Shown here: piece after piece, positions 43,484 through 53,354 of the stretch
Position numbering within the stretch: the first letter of the stretch is position 1
Layout of the letters: each line of letters begins with the position of its first letter
Source: an uncultured Clostridia bacterium
GTDB taxonomy: Bacteria; Bacillota; Clostridia; Oscillospirales; Ruminococcaceae
Direction of reading: 5' to 3'
NCBI GenBank assembly: GCA_948473085.1
Contig: CAOKWH010000002.1
Location: forward strand, 91,035 to 155,034
Length of the DNA: 64,000 nt
The notes under the pieces: generated by a model
Database searches by the model: none
The model's input: only the letters and a program-made list of their open reading frames with translations
Told to the model about the DNA's origin: nothing
Program-made: the position numbers and the translations under genes

Positions 43484-43905
43484 TGCTTCTGCCTAAGAGA
43501 GTAAAATACCGCCGTGTCCACAGAGGTAGAATGAAGGGCACTGCGACAAGAGGCAATACTGTTTCCAACGGCGAGTACGGCCTGCAGACCCTGGAGCCGG
43601 CTTGGATTACTTCCAACCAGATCGAGGCTGCCCGTATTGCCATGACCCGTTACATCAAGCGTGGCGGTCAGGTTTGGATTAAAATTTTCCCCGATAAGCC
43701 CATCACCAAGAAGCCGGCTGGCACCCGAATGGGTTCCGGTAAGGGCGCGCCCGAGCAGTGGGTGGCCGTGGTTAAGCCGGGCAGAGTGATGTTTGAAATT
43801 GGCGGCGTCTCCGAGGAGCTGGCCCGTGAGGCCATGCGTCTGGCGTCCCACAAGCTCCCTGTTAAGTGCAAGTTCGTAAAGAGGGAAGAGGAGGTTGAGA
43901 AGTAA
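43483..43905 (+). CDS. rplP: 50S ribosomal protein L16
   Basis: A 140-aa protein contacting the A-site tRNA elbow. [25 protein letters not shown] and [29 protein letters not shown] are diagnostic. It overlaps both rpsC and rpmC by one base. Confidence 0.97.
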   Translation: MLLPKRVKYRRVHRGRMKGTATRGNTVSNGEYGLQTLEPAWITSNQIEAARIAMTRYIKRGGQVWIKIFPDKPITKKPAGTRMGSGKGAPEQWVAVVKPGRVMFEIGGVSEELAREAMRLASHKLPVKCKFVKREEEVEK

Positions 43906-44105
43906 TGAAGGCCACAGAGTTGAAAAACCTCTCCATCCAGGAGCTCGATGGAAAGCTTGCCGACCTGAAGTCCGAGCTTTTTAACCTGCGTTTCCAGCAC
44001 GCCATCAATCAGCTTGAGAATCCCATGCGTCTGAAGGCTGTCAAGAAGGACATTGCCCGCGTTAAGACCATGATTCGCGAGAAAGAGCTGACCGAGCAGA
44101 AGTAA
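43905..44105 (+). CDS. rpmC: 50S ribosomal protein L29
   Basis: A 66-aa helical protein near the tunnel exit. [40 protein letters not shown] matches the family along its whole length. ATG overlaps the rplP stop. Confidence 0.97.
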   Translation: MKATELKNLSIQELDGKLADLKSELFNLRFQHAINQLENPMRLKAVKKDIARVKTMIREKELTEQK

Positions 44106-44126
44106 CTTTGAAAGGAGGACAAAGCA

Positions 44127-44384
44127 GTGTCTGAGAGAAATCTGAGAAAGACCAGAGTGGGCAAGGTAGTAAGCAACAAAATGGATAAGACTGTTGTGGT
44201 TTCCATCCAGGACAATGTACGCCACCCCCTGTACAAGAAGATCATCAAGCGCACCGTTAAGCTGAAGGCTCACGACGAAGAGAACAGCTGCAACATCGGC
44301 GATACCGTCAAGGTTATGGAGACCCGTCCCCTTTCCAAGGATAAGAGATGGAGAGTAACCGAAATTATCGAGAAAGCCAAGTAA
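44127..44384 (+). CDS. rpsQ: 30S ribosomal protein S17
   Basis: An 85-aa OB-fold protein binding 16S rRNA early in assembly. [21 protein letters not shown] and [19 protein letters not shown] are diagnostic. The start is GTG 44127 behind GAAAGGAGG. A 128-bp gap follows, at the point where E. coli separates the S10 and spc operons. Confidence 0.97.
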   Translation: MSERNLRKTRVGKVVSNKMDKTVVVSIQDNVRHPLYKKIIKRTVKLKAHDEENSCNIGDTVKVMETRPLSKDKRWRVTEIIEKAK

Positions 44385-44512
44385 AGGCCGCTCGTTATTG
44401 TTAGAATATGCTAGTTTGAGCGCCTGCATAAATGGTTGCAGGTAGTTGTTAAACAGGGCCTGCCCCTGCTTAATACTGGTAAACTTAGTTGAACCGAAAG
44501 GAGGAACGCACT
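44385..44512 (+). other. rpsQ-rplN gap, possible spc leader
   Basis: At 128 bp this is the longest intercistronic gap in the cluster. It contains CCTGCA/TGCAGG and CAGGG/CCTG inverted repeats and a weak promoter-like TTGTTA...TAATAC. It could be a secondary promoter, an RNA processing site or a ribosomal-protein binding site. Confidence 0.45.
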
Positions 44513-44881
44513 GTGATACAGATGCAGACCTATCTGAAAGTAGCGGACAACACGGGCGCAAGAGAGCTTATGTGTATCCGTGTTCTGGGCGGCACACGCA
44601 GAAGATATGCCAATATTGGCGATGTGGTTGTATGTTCCGTTAAAAAGGCTGCTCCCGGCGGCGTAGTAAAGAAGGGCGATGTTGTCAAGGCAGTTATCGT
44701 CCGTTCTGCCAAGGGCCTGAGAAGAGAGGATGGCACCTACATCCGCTTCGATGAGAACGCAGCAGTTATTATTCGCGATGACAAAAACCCAAGGGGCACA
44801 CGAATCTTTGGACCTGTTGCCAGAGAGCTTCGTGAAAAGGACTATCTCAAAATTTTGAGCCTTGCTCCCGAAGTGCTTTAA
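44513..44881 (+). CDS. rplN: 50S ribosomal protein L14
   Basis: A 122-aa protein at the subunit interface. [26 protein letters not shown] and the C-terminal [24 protein letters not shown] are typical. GTG 44513 behind AAAGGAGG gives exactly the family length of 122; the ORF-track start adds eight residues that are not expected. Confidence 0.97.
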   Translation: MIQMQTYLKVADNTGARELMCIRVLGGTRRRYANIGDVVVCSVKKAAPGGVVKKGDVVKAVIVRSAKGLRREDGTYIRFDENAAVIIRDDKNPRGTRIFGPVARELREKDYLKILSLAPEVL

Positions 44882-44898
44882 TTGGAGGAGTTTGACAG

Positions 44899-45216
44899 AT
44901 GAACAATATTCATGTTAAAACTGGCGACACTGTCGTTGTTCTGTCAGGCAAAGACAAGGGCAAGCAGGGCAAGGTTCTTGAGGTAAGCCCGAAGGAGAAG
45001 AAGGTAATCGTCGAGGGCGTTAAGGTTGTTACAAAGCACATGAAGCCCCGCAGAACCGGCGAAGCCGGCGGTATCCTGAAGGTGGAGGGCGCCCTGTACG
45101 CCAGCAAGGTTATGCTGGTGTGCCCCAAGTGCGGCAAGCCCACCCGTGTTGCCCATAAGATCGGTGCTGACGGCACAAAGCAGCGTCTTTGCAAAAAGTG
45201 CAACGAAACATTCTAA
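44899..45216 (+). CDS. rplX: 50S ribosomal protein L24 with zinc ribbon
   Basis: A 105-aa assembly initiator. The KOW motif [24 protein letters not shown] is at the N terminus. The C-terminal half has CPKCG and CKKC pairs, the zinc-ribbon form common in Clostridia. RBS TTGGAGGAG; rplE follows after 17 bp. Confidence 0.97.
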   Translation: MNNIHVKTGDTVVVLSGKDKGKQGKVLEVSPKEKKVIVEGVKVVTKHMKPRRTGEAGGILKVEGALYASKVMLVCPKCGKPTRVAHKIGADGTKQRLCKKCNETF

Positions 45217-45233
45217 GTAAGGAGGATTGAAAC

Positions 45234-45773
45234 ATGGCGAGAATGAAGCAGTTCTATGCTACTGAAGTAGCACCTGCACTGAACAAGAAGTTTGGCTATA
45301 AGAGTGTCATGCAGATCCCCAAGCTGGATAAGATCGTTGTAAATGTAGGTTGCGGCGAGGCCCGCGACAACCAGAAGATGATCGACGCCATTATGGGCGA
45401 TATTGCAAAGATTACCGGCCAGAAGCCCTGTGTCTGCAAGGCTAAGAAGTCCATTGCGAACTTTAAGCTGCGTGAAGGCATGGTTGTAGGCGTAAAGGTA
45501 ACACTCAGAGGCGATATGATGTACGAATTCCTGGACAGACTCTTTAATGTGGCCCTGCCCCGTGTAAGAGACTTTAGAGGAATCAGCGCAAATGGCTTTG
45601 ATGGCCGCGGCAACTTTGCCTTTGGCCTGAAGGAACAGCTTATATTCCCTGAGATCGAGTACGACAAGATCGATAAGGTGCGTGGCATGGACATTGCCTT
45701 TGTCACCACTGCTAACACAGACGAAGAGGCCAAGGCTCTGCTGGAGCTGCTGGGCGCTCCGTTCGAGAAGTAA
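45234..45773 (+). CDS. rplE: 50S ribosomal protein L5
   Basis: A 179-aa protein that binds 5S rRNA and the P-site t[16 protein letters not shown] (reading [16 protein letters not shown]), [21 protein letters not shown] and [17 protein letters not shown] are diagnostic. Normal length; rpsN follows after 12 bp. Confidence 0.97.
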   Translation: MARMKQFYATEVAPALNKKFGYKSVMQIPKLDKIVVNVGCGEARDNQKMIDAIMGDIAKITGQKPCVCKAKKSIANFKLREGMVVGVKVTLRGDMMYEFLDRLFNVALPRVRDFRGISANGFDGRGNFAFGLKEQLIFPEIEYDKIDKVRGMDIAFVTTANTDEEAKALLELLGAPFEK

Positions 45774-45785
45774 GGGGGAATTTAA

Positions 45786-45971
45786 GTGGCTAAAAAGTCC
45801 ATGATTAACAAGCAGCAGAGAACACCTAAATTTTCCACAAGAGCCTACAACAGATGCAAGATCTGCGGCAGGCCCCACGCCTACCTGAGAAAGTACGGCA
45901 TCTGCCGTATCTGCTTCAGAGAGCTGGCTTACAAGGGCCAGATCCCGGGCGTTAAGAAAGCAAGCTGGTAA
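45786..45971 (+). CDS. rpsN: 30S ribosomal protein S14 type Z
   Basis: A 61-aa short, zinc-binding form of S14. [25 protein letters not shown] carries the two CxxC pairs. GTG 45786 is the start, behind a modest GGGGGAA. The short type Z protein is typical of Gram-positive spc operons. Confidence 0.97.
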   Translation: MAKKSMINKQQRTPKFSTRAYNRCKICGRPHAYLRKYGICRICFRELAYKGQIPGVKKASW

Positions 45972-45989
45972 GTAAAGGAGGTTAACGGT

Positions 45990-46388
45990 ATGCATATCAC
46001 CGACAGCATCGCTGACATGCTGACTCGTATCAGAAATGCAGGCGCTGCAAAGCATGATACAGTTGACGTTCCCGCTTCCAAGATGAAGAAGGCTATTGCT
46101 CAGATTCTCCTGGACGAGGGTTATATCAAGAGCTTCCAGCTGATTGAAGACGGGAAGCAGGGTATTATTCGCATCGTTCTCAAGTATGGTGAGAACAAGA
46201 CATCGGTTATTTCCGGACTGAGGAGAGTTTCCAAGCCCGGCCTGAGAATTTATACAAACTGCGAGGATATGCCCAAGGTTATGAAGGGCCTGGGTATTGC
46301 CATCGTTTCTACATCGAAGGGCGTAATGACAGACAAGCAGGCTCGCAAAGAGAATGTGGGCGGCGAGGTTCTGGCATTCGTTTGGTAA
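45990..46388 (+). CDS. rpsH: 30S ribosomal protein S8
   Basis: A 132-aa 16S-binding protein, a translational repressor of the spc operon in E. coli. [36 protein letters not shown] and [26 protein letters not shown] are diagnostic. Confidence 0.97.
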   Translation: MHITDSIADMLTRIRNAGAAKHDTVDVPASKMKKAIAQILLDEGYIKSFQLIEDGKQGIIRIVLKYGENKTSVISGLRRVSKPGLRIYTNCEDMPKVMKGLGIAIVSTSKGVMTDKQARKENVGGEVLAFVW

Positions 46389-46403
46389 GGAGGTGCAAGT
46401 TTT

Positions 46404-46949
46404 ATGTCCCGTATAGGTAGAAAGCCTATTGCAATTCCGGCAGGAGTTGAGGTTGCCATCAACGGCAGCGAGGTTACAGTTAAGGGCCCCAAGGGCACCC
46501 TTACCCGGACCTTTAACCCCGATATGGCCATTTCCATCGAAAACGGCGAGGTGCTGGTACAGCGCCCCACCGATGATAAGGAGCACAGAAGTCTGCACGG
46601 CCTTACCAGAACACTGATCTCCAACATGGTAACCGGCGTTTCCACCGGCTATTCCAAGGAACTGGAGATTCAGGGCGTTGGTTACCGTGCTGCCAAGCAG
46701 GGCAAGGACCTGGTTATGACCCTGGGTTATTCCCATCAGGTAATTATGTCCGAGAAGGACGGCATCACCATCGAGGTTCCCTCCCCCAGCAAAATTGTTA
46801 TCAGCGGCTATGATAAGCAGGCTGTTGGCCAGTTTGCTGCCGAGGTGCGCGAGAAGCGCCCGCCCGAGCCATACAAGGGCAAGGGTATTCGATATGTTGG
46901 CGAGCATGTTATCCGCAAGGAAGGCAAAGCCGGCAAGGGTAAAAAGTAA
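46404..46949 (+). CDS. rplF: 50S ribosomal protein L6
   Basis: A 181-aa two-domain protein near the sarcin-ricin loop. [29 protein letters not shown] and the C-terminal [23 protein letters not shown] are diagnostic. RBS AAGGAGGTG. Confidence 0.97.
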   Translation: MSRIGRKPIAIPAGVEVAINGSEVTVKGPKGTLTRTFNPDMAISIENGEVLVQRPTDDKEHRSLHGLTRTLISNMVTGVSTGYSKELEIQGVGYRAAKQGKDLVMTLGYSHQVIMSEKDGITIEVPSPSKIVISGYDKQAVGQFAAEVREKRPPEPYKGKGIRYVGEHVIRKEGKAGKGKK

Positions 46950-46967
46950 TTAAAGGAGTGAATAGAC

Positions 46968-47327
46968 ATGGTGAAAAAGCCTGACAGCAATGCAGCAAGG
47001 CTCAAAAGACACAAGAGAGTTCGAGCCAAGATCAGCGGCACACCAGAGCGTCCACGCCTTAGTGTATTCCGCTCCGCCAAGCATATCTATGCTCAGATTA
47101 TCGACGATGTAAACGGCGTAACACTGGCCAGCGCATCCACGATGGAAAAGGGTTTTGAAGGCTTTGGCGGCAACAAGGAGGCAGCCCGCAAGGTGGGCGA
47201 GGCCATTGCCAAGGCAGCTCTGGACAAGGGCATTTCCGAGGTAGTGTTTGACCGCAGCGGTTACATCTACCACGGCCGTGTTATGGAGCTGGCAGAGGGT
47301 GCTCGCGAGGGCGGCCTTAAATTCTAA
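46968..47327 (+). CDS. rplR: 50S ribosomal protein L18
   Basis: A 119-aa 5S rRNA-binding protein. [37 protein letters not shown] and the C-terminal [26 protein letters not shown] match the family throughout. Confidence 0.97.
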   Translation: MVKKPDSNAARLKRHKRVRAKISGTPERPRLSVFRSAKHIYAQIIDDVNGVTLASASTMEKGFEGFGGNKEAARKVGEAIAKAALDKGISEVVFDRSGYIYHGRVMELAEGAREGGLKF

Positions 47328-47343
47328 GTAAGGAGGGATACTT

Positions 47344-47844
47344 TTGGCTCGAATTGACGCATCCACACTGGATTTGCAGGAAAGAGTTGTCACCATTAAC
47401 CGTGTTTCCAAAACCGTTAAGGGTGGCCGTATATTCAAGTTTGCCGCACTGGTAGTAGTCGGCGACGGCAACGGTATCGTGGGCTACGGCCTGGGTAAGG
47501 CCTCTGAGGTACCCGACGCCATCCGCAAGGGTATTGAGGACGCCAAGAAAAACCTGGTAAAGGTTTCGCTGAAGGGGAACACCATCCCTCACGAGGTTGT
47601 AGGCGTTTATGGCGCCGGCCGCGTGCTGATGAGACCGGCCCCGGAAGGTACTGGCGTAATCGCCGGCGGCCCGGTACGTGCCGTACTGGAAGTAGCTGGC
47701 ATTAAGAACATCAGAACAAAGTCCCAGCGCAGCAGAAACCCCAAGAATGTGGTTTCCGCCACCATGCAGGGCCTGATGTCGCTGAAGAATGTGGACGAGA
47801 TTGCTGCAAAGCGCGGCAAGAGCGTAAAGGATATTATTGGTTAA
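47344..47844 (+). CDS. rpsE: 30S ribosomal protein S5
   Basis: A 166-aa protein involved in decoding fidelity. [43 protein letters not shown] and [24 protein letters not shown] are diagnostic. The start is TTG 47344 behind AAGGAGGG; no ATG is available in frame nearby. Confidence 0.97.
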   Translation: MARIDASTLDLQERVVTINRVSKTVKGGRIFKFAALVVVGDGNGIVGYGLGKASEVPDAIRKGIEDAKKNLVKVSLKGNTIPHEVVGVYGAGRVLMRPAPEGTGVIAGGPVRAVLEVAGIKNIRTKSQRSRNPKNVVSATMQGLMSLKNVDEIAAKRGKSVKDIIG

Positions 47845-47857
47845 AGGAGGGGCTAAC

Positions 47858-48034
47858 ATGGCACTGAAGATTAAACTCGTAAAGAGCCTGAACGGCAGAG
47901 GCGAAAAGCAGACTGCAACAGCTCACTCCCTGGGCCTGCGTAAGATAGGTCAGGAGACCATTCAGCCTGACAACGCCGCTACTAAGGGCAAGATCAATGT
48001 AATTGCCCATCTGGTAGAGGTAACAGAAGCATAA
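47858..48034 (+). CDS. rpmD: 50S ribosomal protein L30
   Basis: A 58-aa protein: [30 protein letters not shown] is the L30 core. ATG 47858 sits behind AAAGGAGGGG; the ORF-track start at 47837 precedes the RBS. Confidence 0.96.
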   Translation: MALKIKLVKSLNGRGEKQTATAHSLGLRKIGQETIQPDNAATKGKINVIAHLVEVTEA

Positions 48035-48051
48035 AAGGAGGTGCAGGTACA

Positions 48052-48492
48052 ATGAAACTTCACGAACTTTCTCCCGCACCGGGTTCTACTAAAAAGGCCT
48101 ATCGCAAGGGCCGTGGCGCAGGTTCCGGTAACGGCAAGACAGCCGGCAAGGGCCACAAGGGCCAGAACGCACGCTCCGGCGGCGGTGTAAGACCCGGCTT
48201 TGAAGGCGGCCAGATGCCCCTGACAAGAAGACTGCCCAAGCGTGGCTTTAACAACATTTTTGCCACCCGGTATGCAGCCATCAATGTTTCGGCACTGAAT
48301 GTCTTTGAGGATGGCGCTGTTGTAGATGAAAAGGCCATTGTTGAGGCCGGTTTGGTAAAGAAAACCCTGGACGGTATCAAGATTCTGGGCAGCGGCGAGC
48401 TGACCAAGAAGCTGACTGTCAATGTTAAGGCATTTTCTGCTGCAGCAAAGCAGAAGATCGAGGCCGCTGGAGGAAAGGCCGAGGTGATGTAA
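48052..48492 (+). CDS. rplO: 50S ribosomal protein L15
   Basis: A 146-aa assembly protein. The Gly/Lys-rich N terminus ([33 protein letters not shown]), [17 protein letters not shown] and the C-terminal fold are typical. The stop codon is directly followed by the secY start codon. Confidence 0.97.
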   Translation: MKLHELSPAPGSTKKAYRKGRGAGSGNGKTAGKGHKGQNARSGGGVRPGFEGGQMPLTRRLPKRGFNNIFATRYAAINVSALNVFEDGAVVDEKAIVEAGLVKKTLDGIKILGSGELTKKLTVNVKAFSAAAKQKIEAAGGKAEVM

Positions 48493-49788
48493 GTGCTTGA
48501 AACACTGAAAAATGCCTGGAAGATTGCAGAACTGAAACAGAAGCTGATTTATACTCTGTTCATCCTCCTGCTCTTCCGCATCGGCTCAGCAATTCCCGTT
48601 CCGTTTTTGGAGCCGGGGGTACTCAAGACCTTCATCAGCGGAGATAACAACTGGCTGGGCTATATCGACCTGCTCAGCGGTGGCGCTTTCAGCAACTCCA
48701 CCCTTTTTGCCCTGGGCATTTCCCCGTATATTACCGCTTCCATTGTCATCCAGCTGCTGGCAGTTGCCATCCCGGCGCTGGAAAACCTGGCAAAGGAAGG
48801 GGAAGAGGGCAGAAAGCTGCTTAACAAGTATACCCGTTATGCCACAGTAGCTCTTGCGGCACTCAATGCCACCGCCTACTACTTCCTTATGCGCAACCAG
48901 GGGGCGCTGGTTTATACCGAGGGCTGGCAGCAGATTTTCTCTGCTGTCGTGATTATCATCTCCTTCATGGCTGGCTCCATGCTGGTGATGTGGATGGGCG
49001 AGCAGATTGATAATAAGGGCATTGGCAACGGCATTTCGATGATTCTGTTTGCTGGCATCGTGTCCCGGGCCGGGGCAATGGTCAGTGCCCTGATTACACA
49101 AATCTACCTGGCCATCAATGGTATTATGAAGTACTACTTCATCGTGCCGTTTACCATCCTGCTGTTCCTGGCGGCGGTTGTGTTCATTGTTGTAATGACC
49201 AACGCCGAGCGCCGCATTCCGGTGCAGTATGCACAGCGGGTAGTGGGCCGCAAGATGTACGGCGGACAGTCCACCCATATTCCCATCAAGGTGAATATGT
49301 CGGGTGTGCTTCCCGTTATCTTTGCAAGTTCCATTCTATCAATCCCCGGCACCATTGCCGGCTTTATGACAGTGGACCCCAACGGGTTCATGGGCAAGGT
49401 TCTGGGCCTTTTAAACTACGACCACTGGTTCTATGCCATCTTCTATTTCTTCCTGATTATGGCATTTAACTACTTCTATATCTCCATCCAGTACAACCCC
49501 ATGGAAATTGCCAACAACCTGAGAAAGAACAACGGCACCATCCCGGGCATCCGTCCCGGCAAACCCACTGCGGACTTTATTGCCCGGGTTGTGGGCAAGG
49601 TGACTGTTGTGGGCGGTATCTTCCTGGCTGTTATTGCCATCGGGCCGATCCTGCTCTCCAACCTGTTGGGCATGAACATCTCCCTGGGCGGTACCTCCAT
49701 CATCATTGTGGTGGGTGTCGCACTGGATACAGTCCGCCAGCTTGAATCCCAAATGATGATGCGTCATTACAAGGGATTCCTCGAGTAA
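48493..49788 (+). CDS. secY: Preprotein translocase subunit SecY
   Basis: A 431-aa channel protein with ten membrane helices, the core of the Sec translocon. LLFRIGSAIPVPF in helix 1, SNSTLFALGISPYITASIVIQLL in the plug region, NAERRIPVQYAQRVVGRKMYGGQSTHIPIKVN in the ribosome-binding loop and the C-terminal TVRQLESQMMMRHYKGFL are diagnostic. GTG 48493 abuts the rplO stop, with GAGGTGATG serving as RBS inside rplO. Confidence 0.97.
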   Translation: MLETLKNAWKIAELKQKLIYTLFILLLFRIGSAIPVPFLEPGVLKTFISGDNNWLGYIDLLSGGAFSNSTLFALGISPYITASIVIQLLAVAIPALENLAKEGEEGRKLLNKYTRYATVALAALNATAYYFLMRNQGALVYTEGWQQIFSAVVIIISFMAGSMLVMWMGEQIDNKGIGNGISMILFAGIVSRAGAMVSALITQIYLAINGIMKYYFIVPFTILLFLAAVVFIVVMTNAERRIPVQYAQRVVGRKMYGGQSTHIPIKVNMSGVLPVIFASSILSIPGTIAGFMTVDPNGFMGKVLGLLNYDHWFYAIFYFFLIMAFNYFYISIQYNPMEIANNLRKNNGTIPGIRPGKPTADFIARVVGKVTVVGGIFLAVIAIGPILLSNLLGMNISLGGTSIIIVVGVALDTVRQLESQMMMRHYKGFLE

Positions 49789-49807
49789 GCCGAAAGAAGG
49801 TATACAA

Positions 49808-50440
49808 ATGAAGTTGATTCTTCTTGGAGCCCCAGGGGCCGGCAAGGGCACCCAGGCCGAGATTATCTGCGATAAGCTCTCTATCCCCAGCATCAGCACT
49901 GGCAACATCCTGCGGGAGGCTGTGAAAAACGGCACCAAGGCCGGGCTGGAGGCCAAGTCCTTCATGGACAGCGGCGCTCTGGTGCCGGATGCAGTGGTAA
50001 TTGCCATCCTGAAGGACCGCATTGCCGCCGATGACTGCAAGGGCGGGTTTATCCTGGACGGCTTCCCCCGCACAGTGCCCCAGGCTGAGGCTTTGGACGA
50101 GATGGGCGTGGAAATTGACCGGGTAATTGAGATTGATGTTCCGGACAGCGTCATTGAAGGGCGTCTGGGCGGCCGCCGGGTTTGCGAGGGCTGCGGCGCC
50201 AGCTACCACATGGAAAACAAGGCCCCTGCCGTGGACGGCGTCTGCGACAAGTGCGGTGGCAAGCTGATTATCCGCAAGGACGATAAGCCGGAAACCATCA
50301 AGGACCGGCTGGCTGTTTACCATGAGCAGACTGCGCCTTTGGCCGATTACTACCGCAAGGGCGGCAAGCTCTTTACAGTGGACGGCACCAGGGAGATTGG
50401 GGAGATTACTGCCCAGCTCCTGGAGATCCTGGAGGCATAG
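49808..50440 (+). CDS. adk: Adenylate kinase, zinc-LID type
   Basis: A 210-aa enzyme converting AMP and ATP to two ADP. P-loop LGAPGAGKGTQAE, AMP-site STGNILREAV, GFILDGFPRTVPQAEAL, and a LID with CEGCG and CDKCG cysteine pairs, the zinc form of Gram-positive bacteria. ATG follows AAAGAAGG. Confidence 0.97.
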   Translation: MKLILLGAPGAGKGTQAEIICDKLSIPSISTGNILREAVKNGTKAGLEAKSFMDSGALVPDAVVIAILKDRIAADDCKGGFILDGFPRTVPQAEALDEMGVEIDRVIEIDVPDSVIEGRLGGRRVCEGCGASYHMENKAPAVDGVCDKCGGKLIIRKDDKPETIKDRLAVYHEQTAPLADYYRKGGKLFTVDGTREIGEITAQLLEILEA

Positions 50441-50441
50441 G

Positions 50442-51188
50442 ATGGTTGTGCTTAAAACCGCTGCCGAGCTTGCAGCCATGCGGGACGCCGGCAGAATTTC
50501 GGCACAGGCACTTCTTGTGGGGGGCGAGGCGGTAAAGCCCGGCGTAACAACAGCCGAGATTGACCGCAAGATCCACAAGTTCATCCTTTCCCAGGGTGCA
50601 AAACCCTCCTTTCTCGGTTACGGCGGCTTTCCCGGAAGTGCCTGTATCTCCATTAACGACGAGGTCATCCACGGCATCCCTGGTTCCCGGGTGGTGCAGG
50701 AGGGGGATGTTGTCAGCATTGATGTGGGCGCCTTCTACAAGGGGTATCATGGCGACAACGCCTTTACCTTTGCGGCGGGCAGCATAGCCCCGGAGGTGCA
50801 GCAGCTGCTGGACGCCACGCAGGAGGGGCTGCGCCGCGCCATTGCAGCGGCAGTGCCCGGCGCCCGGATTGGCGATGTATCCTGGGCGGTGCAGAGCTGT
50901 GTGGAGCAGTTCGGCTACGGCGTTGTAAAGGAATATGTGGGACATGGTGTGGGCAAGGACCTGCACGAGGCGCCTGAGGTGCCCAATTACGGCAGACCTG
51001 GCCATGGCACAAGGCTTGTTCCTGGAATGGTGATTGCCATTGAACCAATGATCAATATGGGCACCGCCGCCGTGCGGGTGCTGAAGGATAAGTGGACTGT
51101 GGTAACACAGGACGGCAAGCCCTCCGCCCATTTTGAGCATACCATTGCCATTACAGATAATGGCCCCGTTATCCTGACAAAGGCTTAG
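50442..51188 (+). CDS. map: Methionine aminopeptidase type I
   Basis: A 248-aa metalloenzyme that removes initiator methionine. Metal ligands are visible in order: the substrate His in VIHGIPG, Asp in SIDVGAFYKGYHGD (two), His in YVGHGVGKDLHE, Glu in AIEPMIN and Glu in HFEHTI. ATG 50442 lies one base after the adk stop, so it is translationally coupled; the ORF-track start is inside adk. Confidence 0.96.
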   Translation: MVVLKTAAELAAMRDAGRISAQALLVGGEAVKPGVTTAEIDRKIHKFILSQGAKPSFLGYGGFPGSACISINDEVIHGIPGSRVVQEGDVVSIDVGAFYKGYHGDNAFTFAAGSIAPEVQQLLDATQEGLRRAIAAAVPGARIGDVSWAVQSCVEQFGYGVVKEYVGHGVGKDLHEAPEVPNYGRPGHGTRLVPGMVIAIEPMINMGTAAVRVLKDKWTVVTQDGKPSAHFEHTIAITDNGPVILTKA

Positions 51189-51197
51189 GGGTGCAAC

Positions 51198-51449
51198 ATG
51201 GCTGTAGTGGGAACGGTTGTAAAGTCACTCTCCGGCAAGGACCGGGGGCAGCTCCTGGTGGTGGTGGGCAGCGATGCGCACCGCTGGCTGGTGGCCGATG
51301 GGCGGCGCAGAAAGCTGCAAAGCCCCAAGGCCAAAAACCCCAAACACCTGCTGGAGTGCGGCATACAGCTGACACCGGACAGGTACCGGACCGACCGGCA
51401 GATACGCAAAAATCTGCGGCTTATGGCAGAGAATGGAGAAATCGGCTAA
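51198..51449 (+). CDS. KOW-domain RNA-binding protein (L14e-like)
   Basis: An 83-aa basic protein with a KOW motif (VGTVVKSLSGKDRGQLLVVVGS) and a basic C-terminal half (DGRRRKLQSPKAKNPKHLLE). Such small KOW proteins between map and infA are common in Gram-positive ribosomal clusters and are thought to bind RNA or ribosomes; the precise role is unsettled. ATG 51198 lies 9 bp after map. Confidence 0.88.
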   Translation: MAVVGTVVKSLSGKDRGQLLVVVGSDAHRWLVADGRRRKLQSPKAKNPKHLLECGIQLTPDRYRTDRQIRKNLRLMAENGEIG

Positions 51450-51464
51450 AAGGAGGAAGCGGCC

Positions 51465-51683
51465 TTGGCTAAGGACGATGTAATTGAGATTGAAGGCGTT
51501 GTGCTGGAATCGCTGCCCAATGCGCAGTTTAATGTAGAACTGCCCAACGGGCACAAAATCCTTGCACATATTTCGGGCAAGCTGCGTATGAACTACATCC
51601 GCATTCTTCCCGGTGATAAGGTTACGGTGGAAATGTCCCCGTATGATTTGACCAAGGGACGCATTACCTGGCGTTCCAAGTAA
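51465..51683 (+). CDS. infA: Translation initiation factor IF-1
   Basis: A 72-aa OB-fold protein that occupies the A site during initiation. [68 protein letters not shown] matches IF-1 over its length. The start is TTG 51465 behind AAAAGGAGGAAG. Confidence 0.97.
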   Translation: MAKDDVIEIEGVVLESLPNAQFNVELPNGHKILAHISGKLRMNYIRILPGDKVTVEMSPYDLTKGRITWRSK

Positions 51684-51710
51684 GTTCTGGAAATAAGGAG
51701 GTAGTTTCAA

Positions 51711-51824
51711 ATGAAAGTAAGACCTTCCGTAAAGCCTATGTGCGAAAAGTGCAAGGTTATCAAGCGCAAGGGCCGTGTTATGGTCATCTGCGAAAACCCC
51801 AAGCACAAGCAGCGTCAGGGCTAA
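51711..51824 (+). CDS. rpmJ: 50S ribosomal protein L36
   Basis: A 37-aa protein too short for the ORF track: [20 protein letters not shown] followed by [17 protein letters not shown]. Cys11, Cys14, Cys27 and His32 form the zinc site (C+ form). ATG 51711 follows AAGGAGG. It sits in its standard place between infA and rpsM. Confidence 0.98.
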   Translation: MKVRPSVKPMCEKCKVIKRKGRVMVICENPKHKQRQG

Positions 51825-51860
51825 TAGTGCAAACCTATATGATGGAGGTGCAACAATAAT

Positions 51861-52229
51861 ATGGCTCGTATTGCCGGTATTGACCTGCCGAGAGAAAAGA
51901 GAATTGAGATTGGGCTCACCTATATTCTTGGCATCGGTCGCAAAACAGCTAACGACATTCTGGCAGCTACAGGTGTCAATCCCGATACCCGCGTAAAGGA
52001 TTTGACCATTGATGAAGAGACCAAGCTGAGAGAATATATTGACCACAACCTGACTGTTGAGGGCGACCTGAGAAGAGATACTGCCCTGAACATTAAGAGA
52101 CTGATTGAAATTGGTTGTAACCGCGGCGTGCGTCACAGAAGAGGCCTGCCTGTAAGAGGCCAGCGTACCAAGACCAATGCCCGTACACGCAAGGGTCCCA
52201 AGAAGACCATCGCCAACAAGAAGAAGTAA
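51861..52229 (+). CDS. rpsM: 30S ribosomal protein S13
   Basis: A 122-aa head protein bridging to the large subunit. [30 protein letters not shown] and the basic C-terminal [32 protein letters not shown] are diagnostic. Confidence 0.97.
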   Translation: MARIAGIDLPREKRIEIGLTYILGIGRKTANDILAATGVNPDTRVKDLTIDEETKLREYIDHNLTVEGDLRRDTALNIKRLIEIGCNRGVRHRRGLPVRGQRTKTNARTRKGPKKTIANKKK

Positions 52230-52247
52230 TTTAGGAGGGATAACGAT

Positions 52248-52646
52248 ATGGCAAAAGCTGTTGCAAAGAAGGCCGTACGCAGACGCCGTGAACGCAAGAA
52301 TATCGAGCGTGGTGCTGCGCATATCCAGTCCACCTTTAACAACACCATTGTAACCATCACCGATACACATGGCAATGCTCTGTCCTGGGCAAGTGCAGGC
52401 GGCCTGGGTTTCCGTGGCAGCCGTAAGAGCACTCCTTATGCAGCGCAGACAGCTGCCGAGGTTGCTGCTAAGGCCGCTATGGAGCATGGGCTGAAGACAG
52501 TGGAAGTTTATGTAAAAGGCCCTGGCGCCGGCCGCGAGGCAGCCATCCGTGCCCTGCAGGCAGCGGGTTTGGAAGTAAACATGATTAAGGATGTTACACC
52601 CATTCCCCACAATGGATGCCGCCCGCCCAAGAGAAGAAGAGTATAA
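52248..52646 (+). CDS. rpsK: 30S ribosomal protein S11
   Basis: A 132-aa platform protein near the mRNA exit. [45 protein letters not shown] and the C-terminal [18 protein letters not shown] are diagnostic. RBS TTAGGAGGG. Confidence 0.97.
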   Translation: MAKAVAKKAVRRRRERKNIERGAAHIQSTFNNTIVTITDTHGNALSWASAGGLGFRGSRKSTPYAAQTAAEVAAKAAMEHGLKTVEVYVKGPGAGREAAIRALQAAGLEVNMIKDVTPIPHNGCRPPKRRRV

Positions 52647-52665
52647 TTAAAGGAGGAACCAAACA

Positions 52666-53259
52666 ATGGCTAAGAATAGACAGCCCATTCTGAGAAGATG
52701 TAAGACACTGGGCCTTTCCCCTGCGGTTCTTGGTTACTCCAAGGAGACCCACCGCAACCCCAAGCAGAGCCGCCGCAAGCAGTCCGAGTATGGTATGCAG
52801 CTGGCTGAAAAGCAGAAGGTTAAATTTATCTATGGCGTACTGGAGAAGCAGTTCCGCTCTTATTACGAGAAGGCAGACAGAAAGCCCGGCATTACCGGTG
52901 AAATCCTGCTGCAGGAGCTGGAGCGCCGCCTGGACAATGTTGTATTCCGTATGGGGTATGCCAACACCCGCCGCGAGGCCCGTCAGCTGGTGGTACATGG
53001 CCACTTTACTGTAAACGGCCGGCGTGTAGACATTCCGTCCTATCAGGTAAAGCCCGGCGAAGTAGTTGCAGTTTGCGAAAAGAGCCGTGCTTCTGTTAAG
53101 TTTAAGACACTGCTGGAGCAGAACGGCAAGAACCCCTGCCCCAAGTGGATTGAGAAGGCCGCAGATGCTTTCGAGGGCAAGATTGTAGCTATGCCCGCTC
53201 GGGATGACATCGACTACGAAGTAGCCGAGCACCTCATCGTCGAGCTGTACAGCAAGTAA
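52666..53259 (+). CDS. rpsD: 30S ribosomal protein S4
   Basis: A 197-aa primary 16S-binding protein. The S4 RNA-binding domain reads [45 protein letters not shown], with the C-terminal [15 protein letters not shown]. The N terminus lacks the zinc cysteines (C- form). In contrast to Bacillus subtilis, where rpsD is elsewhere, it sits between rpsK and rpoA. Confidence 0.97.
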   Translation: MAKNRQPILRRCKTLGLSPAVLGYSKETHRNPKQSRRKQSEYGMQLAEKQKVKFIYGVLEKQFRSYYEKADRKPGITGEILLQELERRLDNVVFRMGYANTRREARQLVVHGHFTVNGRRVDIPSYQVKPGEVVAVCEKSRASVKFKTLLEQNGKNPCPKWIEKAADAFEGKIVAMPARDDIDYEVAEHLIVELYSK

Positions 53260-53301
53260 TAACCTCTAAGTAATCAGCAAGGAATGCGAAACGCAAGGCG
53301 A

Positions 53302-53326
53302 GGCTTTCTGCACCCCGCAGAAAGCC
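53302..53326 (+). other. Hairpin between rpsD and rpoA
   Basis: GGCTTTCTGC and GCAGAAAGCC form a perfect 10-bp stem with a 5-base loop in the 95-bp rpsD-rpoA gap. No T run follows, so a processing, stabilising or protein-binding element is more likely than a terminator. Confidence 0.65.
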
Positions 53327-53354
53327 GGACCGAGATTAAGGAGGGTTTTTATAA

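Noticed and set aside
45213-46907. 564-aa minus-strand ORF
   Set aside because: Antisense to several intact ribosomal protein genes.
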